This document shows positions 1 through 6,169 of a stretch of 22,302 nucleotides of DNA, piece by piece. The notes beneath the pieces are model-generated. The model did not search any database. It saw nothing but the letters and a program-made list of their open reading frames with translations, and had not been told where the DNA came from. The stretch lies in contig DGKK01000040.1 of assembly GCA_002387725.1 (NCBI GenBank), forward strand, positions 33,645 to 55,946, given 5' to 3'. A program made the position numbers and the translations under genes. The first letter of the stretch is position 1, and every line of letters begins with the position of its first letter. The DNA comes from Nitrospirae bacterium UBA4572. Lineage in GTDB: Bacteria > Nitrospirota > Leptospirillia > Leptospirillales > Leptospirillaceae.

Positions 1-258
1 GACACTCCGGCCCAGGCCCGGGAGGCGGTGGCAGGGGGGGCCGACATTGTTCTTCTGGACAACATGTCGGCACCGATGATGGCCGCCCTGGTCCCCGAGC
101 TTCGGAGGATGGGCCGGGAGGTCCTCCTTGAGGCCTCGGGGGGGTTGACCCTGGACAAGGTTCGGGAGATTGCCTCCCTCGACCTCGATGTGGTGTCGAT
201 TGGAGCCCTGACCCACTCCCCCGGGGACATCTCCCTTCGGCTCGACTTCCTCTCCTGA
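1..258 (+). CDS. nadC: Nicotinate-nucleotide pyrophosphorylase (carboxylating), C-terminal part
   Basis: This is the C-terminal 85 residues of quinolinate phosphoribosyltransferase, which makes nicotinate mononucleotide from quinolinate and PRPP in de novo NAD synthesis. The frame is open from base 1, so the gene starts upstream of the window. Family-typical blocks are visible: GADIVLLDNMS (the LDNM phosphate/quinolinate pocket), LEASGGLTLDKVREIA, and the terminal VSIGALTHS. The stop (256-258) overlaps the birA start in a TGATG junction, so the two are translationally coupled. The NAD, biotin and CoA genes that follow form one cofactor cluster. Nothing in the visible part suggests a defect. 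Confidence 0.95.
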   Translation, partial: DTPAQAREAVAGGADIVLLDNMSAPMMAALVPELRRMGREVLLEASGGLTLDKVREIASLDLDVVSIGALTHSPGDISLRLDFLS

Positions 259-1100
259 TGGAAAACCGGCTGGCATGGGAGTCCCTCCGCCTTCGCCGGA
301 TCCACCGCGATCCTCCAGGATTCTTTGCCCGGGAGCTCCCCTCCACAAACGATGCTCTCAAAAGCCTTGTCCTGGCTTCGGAGCCCGAACCCCTGACCTC
401 CCTCCTCTGCGGCCGGCAAACCCGAGGGCGGGGACGCCCTGGACATGTCTGGTCGAGCGTCCGGGGCGATCTTGCCATGAGCCTCTGGATTCCAAAGAAA
501 CCGCCGGGGAACGATCTTCCCCTTTCACTGTATGTGGCGGGGGCCTGTCTTTTGGCCCTGTCGGAGGTCCCGGGGATTCGATGGAAGTATCCCAATGACC
601 TCTGCCGGGAGTTTCCTAAGGCCGGGGATCCGGAGAGTGAGCCCTCTGTGGGCAAGCTGGGCGGAATACTGGTGGAGCCTCTTCGACAGGAAGGGATCCT
701 CCGGGGGCATGTGGCAGGAATCGGGATCAACCTTGCCGGCAACCGGCCGCGACTATCTCTCGCCGCCGAGGCCCTTCCGGTTGCCTCAGTGGCTCCCACC
801 TCCCTGACGCCTCTCTCGCTCTCCCGCCGAATTGTGATGGCCCTGCGCTCTCTTCTCGCCGGGGGAGATGATCCCCTCCGGGCGTGTCTCGAACGCCATC
901 TTTTGTGGCGGGGGCGATGGGTCGTCTACACCGAGGAGGGAGAAGAGGGGGGCTCACCCCGATCGCGCCTCGGGCGCGTGGCGGGATTGTCGACGGAGGG
1001 GTGGCTCAAGGTAGAGGACCCGGAGGGTCGCCTCCATCTCCTTCCTCCCCATGTGCGCACCTTGCGTCTTTTTGAAAAGACCGGAGGAGGCGATGGCTGA
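258..1100 (+). CDS. birA: Biotin--[acetyl-CoA-carboxylase] ligase (monofunctional BirA)
   Basis: The product (280 residues) activates biotin with ATP and attaches it to the biotin carboxyl carrier protein. Motifs in order: STND near residues 29-32, the biotinyl-AMP loop GRGRPG at 57-62 followed by W65, RWKYPND at 108-114 (the usual form is KWPND), KLGGILVE at 133-140 and GIGIN at 154-158. A small C-terminal beta domain (about 220-275) is present. There is no N-terminal winged-helix domain, so it should be a ligase without repressor activity. The start codon overlaps the nadC stop. Its 3' end carries the GGAGGAGG ribosome binding site and the start codon of the next gene. Confidence 0.93.
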   Translation: MENRLAWESLRLRRIHRDPPGFFARELPSTNDALKSLVLASEPEPLTSLLCGRQTRGRGRPGHVWSSVRGDLAMSLWIPKKPPGNDLPLSLYVAGACLLALSEVPGIRWKYPNDLCREFPKAGDPESEPSVGKLGGILVEPLRQEGILRGHVAGIGINLAGNRPRLSLAAEALPVASVAPTSLTPLSLSRRIVMALRSLLAGGDDPLRACLERHLLWRGRWVVYTEEGEEGGSPRSRLGRVAGLSTEGWLKVEDPEGRLHLLPPHVRTLRLFEKTGGGDG

Positions 1101-1908
1101 CCCGGCGGTCGCCCCGGGGGTGGACGGGATCACAGTCAAGGTTGGGCTTTCGAGGATTTCCGTGGCTCTTCATGGGGCAGGGGGGATCGTGGCGATCCGA
1201 ACGACCGGAACTCCGGTTCGGGGAGAGGGAGAGAGGCTTGCCAAGTTTTTCAGCTCCCTTTGGCCGGATCTTGATCTGAATGGCCTCCCGGGCGCCCTTG
1301 TGAGTGTCGTCCCGGATCTCTCCCCGGTCCTTGAACGCCTCTGGCGGGCGCGCTTTGGCACCCTCCTTCGCCCCTTCGATCTTTCCCGGGCGCCCTTTTC
1401 CTCCGAAGACTACTCCTTTGGTGCCCTTGGGGCGGATCGGGGAGCCTCGATCTGGGGCGCCGTGGCGCGCCATGGGCCGAGGCTCGGTCAGTCTTTCATG
1501 GTGGCGGATTTCGGGACCCATACGGTGACGACGGTCCTGTGCCGGGGGCGCATCCTTGGTGGGACGATTCTCCCGGGGCTTGGGCTGACCATCGGAGCCG
1601 TGGGAGGCGGAAGGGTCTTGCAGGAGCAGCGAGAAGCTCCCGGAAGGGGGAGGGTGGTGCCGTCGGAGCTTCGGGGGCTTCGGGCGATTGCCCGGGGAAC
1701 TCGGGAGGGGATTCTCTCGGGAGCGGTCCTGGGGAGCGTGGCGGCGGTGGAGGGGCTCAGGAGCCGGGCGGAGCGGGAGGTGGAGGAGCCGCTGGGACTT
1801 GTTCTGACCGGCGGCCTCTCACCCCTCCTCGCCCGTTTTTTTTCCCAAAATCCCCCGGTCGATCGACAGCTCCTGCATCATGGAGCCAGATGCTTCCTGC
1901 TGGCGTGA
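1093..1908 (+). CDS. coaX: Type III pantothenate kinase (CoaX family), divergent N-terminus
   Basis: The product has 271 residues. CoaX enzymes phosphorylate pantothenate in the first step of CoA synthesis and belong to the ASKHA kinase fold. Clear family signatures are SVVP (71-74), GADR (113-116), the second phosphate motif DFGTHT (139-144, usually D-x-G-T-A-T) and GGTILPG (156-162). The first phosphate motif, normally D-x-G-N-T at the extreme N-terminus, is not recognisable: the aligned stretch reads VKVGLSRIS (15-23), with Lys where the catalytic Asp is expected. I chose ATG 1093 because GGAGGAGG (1083-1090) lies directly upstream. A longer in-frame start exists at 1051. The start overlaps the birA end by 8 bases. 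Family assignment is good, but activity is uncertain because of the missing motif. Confidence 0.8.
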   Translation: MADPAVAPGVDGITVKVGLSRISVALHGAGGIVAIRTTGTPVRGEGERLAKFFSSLWPDLDLNGLPGALVSVVPDLSPVLERLWRARFGTLLRPFDLSRAPFSSEDYSFGALGADRGASIWGAVARHGPRLGQSFMVADFGTHTVTTVLCRGRILGGTILPGLGLTIGAVGGGRVLQEQREAPGRGRVVPSELRGLRAIARGTREGILSGAVLGSVAAVEGLRSRAEREVEEPLGLVLTGGLSPLLARFFSQNPPVDRQLLHHGARCFLLA

Positions 1909-2027
1909 GCAAGCTCTCCCCGGGATCCTTCATGGGAGGGCCTCATGATGAGGTAAAGAAGGGCGGTTATCATGACAAATCCCAAAATGCTGAGAACTCC
2001 GAAGAGAAGCGGGATGACGGTGTCCAT
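1878..2027 (-). CDS. Putative 49-residue single-pass membrane protein
   Basis: This small reading frame on the - strand has a nearly perfect Shine-Dalgarno, AAAGGAGGT (2041 down to 2033), five bases before ATG at 2027. The product starts MDTVIPLLFGVLSILGF, continues as one hydrophobic helix to about residue 28, then switches to a charged, His/Arg-rich tail (RPSHEGSRGE onwards) and ends at a TGA at 1878-1880. The last ten codons overlap the coaX 3' end tail-to-tail. It is divergent from the riboswitch-led hlyD-tolC genes and shares their intergenic region. I do not recognise the family. The size recalls accessory subunits such as KdpF or CcmD, but no motif supports either. Ribosome binding site plus transmembrane pattern make it likely real. 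Confidence 0.6.
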   Translation of the reverse strand: MDTVIPLLFGVLSILGFVMITALLYLIMRPSHEGSRGELAHASRKHLAP

Positions 2028-2169
2028 GGCGGACCTCCTTTCTGAAATCTCTTCGGACCTTTCTCGAAAAACTTGAGACTATGATTTCCGTCAGGGTTCC
2101 GGGAGCCTTCCATTGATAAAATGATCGGGGACAGTGGGATCGCCCTGTGGACTCCCGGTCCCATTCGGT

Positions 2170-2247
2170 GGTAGGATGGGTTCGTCCGCTTCCGGCGGAT
2201 GGCGATGGGGTTCGCCTAATCCCGCATTTCGGGTGATGACTCCTACC
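2170..2247 (+). promoter_or_regulatory. Possible alternative-pairing element of the riboswitch leader
   Basis: GGTAGGA (2170-2176) is perfectly complementary to TCCTACC (2241-2247), the 3' end of the aptamer. Forming this seven-pair helix would consume bases of the pseudoknot strand ACTCC (2239-2243). The two structures are therefore at least partly exclusive, as expected for a switching element. Between them lies another hairpin, TCCGC (2185-2189) with GCGGA (2195-2199). The pairings are seen in the sequence; their role as an expression platform is inference. Confidence 0.4.
2201..2247 (+). promoter_or_regulatory. Fluoride (crcB-type) riboswitch aptamer
   Basis: The segment follows the crcB RNA consensus closely. 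Stem one is GGCGA (2201-2205) with TCGCC (2212-2216) and loop TGGGGT. A TAAT linker follows, then stem CCCG (2221-2224) with CGGG (2230-2233), then the conserved tail TGATGACTCCTACC (2234-2247). The loop GGGGT (2207-2211) can pair with ACTCC (2239-2243), giving the pseudoknot that defines this fold. Fluoride riboswitches bind F- through magnesium ions and switch on fluoride-stress genes, usually crcB/Fluc channels or CLC-F antiporters. Here the next co-directional genes are hlyD and tolC. The match was made by eye. Confidence 0.9.
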
Positions 2248-2442
2248 ATGGGTGATCCTGGATCAGTGTTCCGGCACATGTGGTGGGAGAGGCACTTCCC
2301 TGTTGTCCCCCTTCCTGTTTCGCCGATGCACTCCCCAGACTCTTCTCGCCCCAAGCTCCTGAAAAAATATTTGGATGGTCTGCGCACTTTTTTGACCTGG
2401 ACCTTGACCCCGGTCGGGGACGACCCGACTCCGAGGACTTCG

Positions 2443-3387
2443 ATGGCCGATCCCGTTTCCCTCCCCTCCTGGCGATCCCCCAGGATCCTCATTCCCCTCT
2501 TGGGGCTTGCGGCAACACTCGTATGGGGACTCTTCCTTCTTGTGGACCGCGGGCGCTATGTCCGCTCGGTGGACTGTTACGTTCAGGGAAAAATCACCCT
2601 CGTCGCCTCGCCGGTGGGTGGACGTCTGATTGCCCTGACGGTCAATGAGGGGGACCCCGTCTCCCTGGGCGAGGTGATCGCCACCATCGACACCACGGGA
2701 GACCGGTACAATCGCCACCACAATCTCTCCGGAAACATCTCCCCCTATCGCACACTGGCCCGGGATCTGGCCCGCAAGGTCCAGGTCGCCCGGGAGGTGA
2801 CCGATGCGCGCGATCATTACCTTCGGGGAAAGAAACTCCTTTCCAGCCACTTTATTTCCGAGCAGGATCTCGAGGACCTGGAGACGACCTATCAAAAGAA
2901 AAAGGAGGCCCTGGAGGAGATCAACCGCATGGTGGAGGCAGATCGGGAGTTGCTCGCCACCTCGGAGGTCCATCCCCGAAACCGCACCGTCTTTGCCCCA
3001 AGAAACGGTCAGATCATCCAGCGTCTTGCGACATTGGGAGATGTCGTTCGCCCGTCCCAGCCCCTGGTGAGCCTCGTCGATCCCCGAAGCCGGGAGGATC
3101 TCTGGGTCGATGCCTACCTGCGGGAGACCCAGGTCTGGAAGGTCCACCCCGGACAGAAGGTTCACATTCACATTGATGCCTACCCCGGGGCTGTCTTTAC
3201 TGGACATGTCCTGGAGTTCATTCCGGCGGCAAGCCAGGCTTTCTCCCGGCTTCCCATCCAGAATGCCGCCGGTACCTTCGTGAAGGTTGTCCAGCGTGTT
3301 CCGGTCCGCATCGTCTTCGACAGTCTGCAGGGAAAACCCCTCTATCCGGGCATGTCCGCCGAGGTGGCCATTGACCGGAACTCCTGA
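2443..3387 (+). CDS. HlyD/EmrA-family membrane fusion (periplasmic adaptor) protein
   Basis: The product (314 residues from this start) is a periplasmic adaptor linking an inner-membrane exporter to a TolC-type channel. Visible parts: one N-terminal membrane helix (about 14-34), a first half-lipoyl segment (ASPVGGRLIALTVNEGDPV), a short coiled-coil hairpin rich in Glu/Lys/Leu (about 105-175), the second half-lipoyl (VFAPRNGQIIQRL) and a C-terminal barrel ending with the EmrA-like VVQRVPVRI. It resembles EmrA/AaeA more than RND adaptors. I chose ATG 2443, with GAGG six bases upstream and the helix close to the N-terminus; ATG 2326 would add 39 residues. It is followed after one base by the TolC gene and preceded by a fluoride riboswitch. 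No MFS (EmrB) partner is adjacent. Confidence 0.88.
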   Translation: MADPVSLPSWRSPRILIPLLGLAATLVWGLFLLVDRGRYVRSVDCYVQGKITLVASPVGGRLIALTVNEGDPVSLGEVIATIDTTGDRYNRHHNLSGNISPYRTLARDLARKVQVAREVTDARDHYLRGKKLLSSHFISEQDLEDLETTYQKKKEALEEINRMVEADRELLATSEVHPRNRTVFAPRNGQIIQRLATLGDVVRPSQPLVSLVDPRSREDLWVDAYLRETQVWKVHPGQKVHIHIDAYPGAVFTGHVLEFIPAASQAFSRLPIQNAAGTFVKVVQRVPVRIVFDSLQGKPLYPGMSAEVAIDRNS

Positions 3388-3388
3388 A

Positions 3389-4777
3389 ATGTCAGAACGG
3401 CGAGTCTCCTCTCCTCCGGGGGCCAGCGGAAGGGGGGCCAGGAGCGTGCAAAGGCCCATGCTCCTCGCTCTGCTCGCTCCTGTTTTTTTGATGGCACTCT
3501 TTGGAAGGAGTCTTGCCTGGTCCGATCCGGCTCCTGTCGAGATTGACCAAGAGACGGTGGTCAGGACGGCCCTGGCCTCGCATCCCCTTGTCCGGATGGC
3601 CGTGGACCGGAGCCGGGCCCAGGATGCCGGGGTGGGAACCGCCCTGGCGGACTATTACCCGCACCTGACCCTCTCCATCGACCAGCTCTTTTTGAATTCG
3701 GCCTTTGTGGGCGGGGTTTTCCCGGATTACCAGCCGATTGCGCCGGAGCTCCTGAACCCGACCCTGACCCAGGAGATCACCGATTTCGGTCGCCGCCATT
3801 ACCGGGTGAGTGCGGCCAGGAATCGCCTGGAGAGTCGCCGGCAGGAGCTTGCGGAGGCTCGCCTTTCCGTTGTCTATCGGGCTCGGGTGGCCTACGACCA
3901 GCTGGCCATGTTCGAGCATCTTCTCGTGGCGGCAAAAAAAGGAGTAGAGGATGCGACTCTTCATTACCGGCAGGCGGCCCTGAGACTGTCCAGCGGCTTC
4001 GGGGTGGTGACCGATGTCACCATGGCCCGTCTTTTGATGGAAAAAACCCGCCTGGCGGAAATTCGCACGGAAAACTCCCTTCGCAAGGCCCAGGCCGATC
4101 TGGCCTATGCCATGGGGCAGGAGACCGGTGTCTATCGGACCAAGGCGGAGCCACTTCCTACGGATCCGTCCCCGGTCTCCCTTTCCGAGGCCATGGCCTA
4201 TGCCATGGCCCATCGCCCCCTGCTTCTGGCGGCACAGGCCCGGGATCGGGAGGCCCGCAACCGGGTGGATGAGGTCCGGACGAGAAACTATCCCCATCTT
4301 TCCCTGTTTGCCCAAGGCTACCTTCTTTGGGGGGTTCCTGCCACCATCTCCGGAGCTCCGGCCGGTTCCGGGCTCTTCCTTCCCACCTTCCAAAGCGGTG
4401 TCGCCCTCACGGTCCCGATTTTTGTGGGAGGAGAAATCGTCCATGAGACGGAGCAGGCGCGGATGGAGTCGCGGAGGGAGAGCGAGAAGACCCGGCTCGT
4501 CCGGATCCGGATTGCCCGGAACATCAGAAAGCTCGTGCTCGACATGAAGACCCAGGAGGAGACTCTCAGCCTCGACCAGCGGCGCTTTGAGAATGCCCGG
4601 ACGAACCTCTCCCTCGTGGAAAAGCGTTTTTCCAGGGGGCTGGTCGACGGAGTGACGGCCCTCGACGCCCAAACTGAGCTTATTGCCAGCCGGGAGCGGC
4701 TTGTGGCCGACAGGTACCGGCTGGAGATGATCCGGGAGGCTCTTGATCGGGAGACGGGACGACGCGTGGGTTTTTAA
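3389..4777 (+). CDS. tolC: TolC-family outer membrane efflux protein
   Basis: This is an outer-membrane channel protein of the OEP family (462 residues from this start). An N-terminal signal sequence is clear (MLLALLAPVFLMALFGRSLAWS), followed by two repeated OEP halves: IDQETVVRTALASHPLVRMA... and SLSEAMAYAMAHRPLLLAA.... Both halves contain long amphipathic helices rich in Arg/Glu/Ala, as expected for the TolC coiled-coil tunnel. ATG 3389 lies one base after the hlyD stop but has a weak ribosome binding site. GTG 3446 or ATG 3458, just before the hydrophobic core and after AGGAG (3440-3444), are credible alternatives and would give a more usual signal peptide length. It is paired with the adaptor upstream as two parts of a tripartite exporter. 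Confidence 0.88.
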   Translation: MSERRVSSPPGASGRGARSVQRPMLLALLAPVFLMALFGRSLAWSDPAPVEIDQETVVRTALASHPLVRMAVDRSRAQDAGVGTALADYYPHLTLSIDQLFLNSAFVGGVFPDYQPIAPELLNPTLTQEITDFGRRHYRVSAARNRLESRRQELAEARLSVVYRARVAYDQLAMFEHLLVAAKKGVEDATLHYRQAALRLSSGFGVVTDVTMARLLMEKTRLAEIRTENSLRKAQADLAYAMGQETGVYRTKAEPLPTDPSPVSLSEAMAYAMAHRPLLLAAQARDREARNRVDEVRTRNYPHLSLFAQGYLLWGVPATISGAPAGSGLFLPTFQSGVALTVPIFVGGEIVHETEQARMESRRESEKTRLVRIRIARNIRKLVLDMKTQEETLSLDQRRFENARTNLSLVEKRFSRGLVDGVTALDAQTELIASRERLVADRYRLEMIREALDRETGRRVGF

Positions 4778-4980
4778 GGCAAAGCACCTGGGAAGTTGTC
4801 CGGGGGCGCTTCGCCATGGCTCAAGGCCGGAGATCTGCCGAATCAAAGGTTTGTTGAGTTGCCGATGTTGATGGGTTCCGGAGCTTTGAAGGAAAGAGGC
4901 ATGGCTAATTTAAGGATTTTGAGGCAGAATGAAAAGGGATTAAAGTGGTCTTTTCCTCTTTTTCATTGAAGGAGTTTGAC
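4778..4980 (+). other. Intergenic region with weak promoter candidate and possible tiny frame
   Basis: The 203 bases between tolC and the next gene become AT-richer toward the 3' end. A weak sigma-70-like pair is TTGAGG (4919-4924), 16 bases, TAAAGT (4941-4946). Alternatively, a 22-codon frame (4901-4969) starts at ATG after AAGGAAAGAGG and ends with a TGA that abuts the AAGGAG ribosome binding site of the next gene. The two readings do not fit together well. No convincing terminator is seen after tolC. Confidence 0.3.
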
Positions 4981-5427
4981 ATGACGACCACCTGGATTCT
5001 CGTTGCCAATGCCACCCGCGCCATTCTCTGGGTCAGCCGGGGGACAGGTCAGGATCTCGAATTCGGGCAACGTTTTGAGCACCCGGAAGGCCGGCTGAAG
5101 AACGGGGAGATCGCAAGTGAGGCTGGCGGCAGGAACTCCACGCCGGCCGGCCATGGATCCCGTCCGGCCACTCAGTGGAAAACGACTCCGCGGGAAGAAG
5201 AAGCCGAAAAGTTTGCCCGGGAGATTGTCCGGGAACTTTCTTCGGGACTTTCGGCGAAGAAGTTTGACCGGCTTCTCATTGCCGCCTCCATGGACTTCAT
5301 GGGGAAAATTCGCGACCTTCTCGATAAGCCGCTCCAGGAACGGGTGGCCGCAACGGTGGTTCGCGACTACACGAATCTCCCCCCAAATGAGCTTCGCGAG
5401 AAGCTCTCGGACGTCCTTTTGGTCTGA
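4981..5427 (+). CDS. Host_attach-family protein (PF10116-like)
   Basis: The product (148 residues) begins MTTTWILVANATRAILWVS, the beta-strand start typical of the family annotated as 'protein required for attachment to host cells'. A variable Gly/Pro/Arg-rich middle (about 50-70) follows, then EEAEKFAREIVRELSSG, FDRLLIAASMDFMGKIRDLL and VVRDYTNLPPNELREKL, which match the alpha/beta fold related to bacterial release-factor-like proteins. ATG 4981 is set by AAGGAG (4969-4974). The family name comes from a plant-associated bacterium; in a free-living organism a host role is unlikely, and the biochemical function is unknown. The next gene starts two bases after its stop, so the pair is co-transcribed. 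Confidence 0.78.
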   Translation: MTTTWILVANATRAILWVSRGTGQDLEFGQRFEHPEGRLKNGEIASEAGGRNSTPAGHGSRPATQWKTTPREEEAEKFAREIVRELSSGLSAKKFDRLLIAASMDFMGKIRDLLDKPLQERVAATVVRDYTNLPPNELREKLSDVLLV

Positions 5428-5429
5428 CA

Positions 5430-6065
5430 GTGGAAGCCTTTCGGGATCGGGAGGAGGCCGCCCGGGAGCTCTCTGTGGCTCTTTCCCCATGGCGGGGGGC
5501 CCACCCGCTCGTCCTGGCGATTCCTCGCGGGGCCGTGCCGATGGCAGAAATCCTGGCCCGGGAGCTCGAGGGAGATTTCGACGTTGTCCTGGTAAGAAAG
5601 ATCGGGGCCCCGGGAGACCCGGAGTTCGCCGTCGGAGCCGTCGATGAAAGCGGCTCCCTTTCCCTCTCTCCCGAGGCACGGCTTATCGGGATCGGGCCGG
5701 AGGAGGCGGAAGCGGAGCGCCAGCGCGAGCTTTTGGTGATCAGGGAGCGCCGGCGGCTCTGGGGGAAGGGGCGTCCCTCGGTCGACCCTTCCGGACGGAC
5801 CGTCATCATCGTCGACGACGGGATGGCCACAGGGGCCACCATGGCCTCGGCCCTTCGATTCCTTCGGGAGAAAAAGCCAAAAATCCTGGTGGCTGCAGTC
5901 CCGGTGGCCTCCCGCGAGGCCCTGGATCGGATCCGGCCCCTGGCGGATCGGACCGTCTCCCTTCTGACTCCGGAGAGATTCCTTTCCGTGAGCCAGTTTT
6001 ACGAGTCCTTCCCTCAGGTCGGGGACGAGGAGGTCCGGCGAATTCTCGAAAAAAAGCATCATTGA
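5430..6065 (+). CDS. Phosphoribosyltransferase-domain protein
   Basis: This 211-residue protein has a type I phosphoribosyltransferase fold. The PRPP-binding loop is VIIVDDGMATGATM (residues 125-138). The N-terminal FRDREEAARELSVAL and PLVLAIPRGAVPMAEILARELEGDFDVVLVRKIGAP segment is typical of a group of stand-alone predicted phosphoribosyltransferases, some of which are fused to dienelactone-hydrolase domains in other bacteria. The fusion partner is absent here. The start is GTG 5430, two bases after the upstream stop and without a clear Shine-Dalgarno, so translation probably depends on coupling to the Host_attach gene. The nucleobase or other substrate cannot be read from the sequence. Confidence 0.85.
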   Translation: MEAFRDREEAARELSVALSPWRGAHPLVLAIPRGAVPMAEILARELEGDFDVVLVRKIGAPGDPEFAVGAVDESGSLSLSPEARLIGIGPEEAEAERQRELLVIRERRRLWGKGRPSVDPSGRTVIIVDDGMATGATMASALRFLREKKPKILVAAVPVASREALDRIRPLADRTVSLLTPERFLSVSQFYESFPQVGDEEVRRILEKKHH

Positions 6066-6169
6066 CGGTCAGGCTTGTTTTCCCTTCTCCTCTGTTTTTC
6101 TCTCAAGGGAAGCGTAAATACGCGCCTTCATAGGTGCTAACGGATGGATGTCTGCGGGGGGGTGGTCCC
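6066..6169 (+). other. Short intergenic region with inverted repeat and palindrome
   Basis: TTCCCTT (6080-6086) and AAGGGAA (6105-6111) form a loose stem with an 18-base loop. Directly after it is the perfect palindrome GCGTAAATACGC (6112-6123). Neither has a U-run, so neither is a clear terminator. The palindrome could be an operator or part of a -10 region for the cyclase gene. Confidence 0.25.

Larger units (their letters stand above)
2028..2442 (+). other. Long leader/intergenic region before hlyD
   Basis: These 415 bases separate the divergent mini-gene from hlyD. They hold the mini-gene's ribosome binding site (2033-2041), a possible -10 (TAAAAT at 2117-2122, no good -35), the fluoride riboswitch at 2201-2247 and about 195 bases between riboswitch and the chosen hlyD start. 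The hlyD frame stays open back to 2134, through the riboswitch, but upstream ATGs (2248, 2278, 2326) lack a Shine-Dalgarno. A short hairpin (GGGA...TCCC, about 2286-2301) occurs after the aptamer. I see no classical GC stem plus U-run terminator. Confidence 0.6.

Noticed and set aside
2134..2442. N-terminal extension of hlyD back to 2134
   Set aside because: It would translate through the riboswitch, has no Shine-Dalgarno at any upstream ATG and adds over 100 residues before the membrane helix.
2263..3459. Open frame of about 400 codons on the - strand opposite hlyD
   Set aside because: Its translation has no domain pattern, while the + strand encodes a complete EmrA-like protein.
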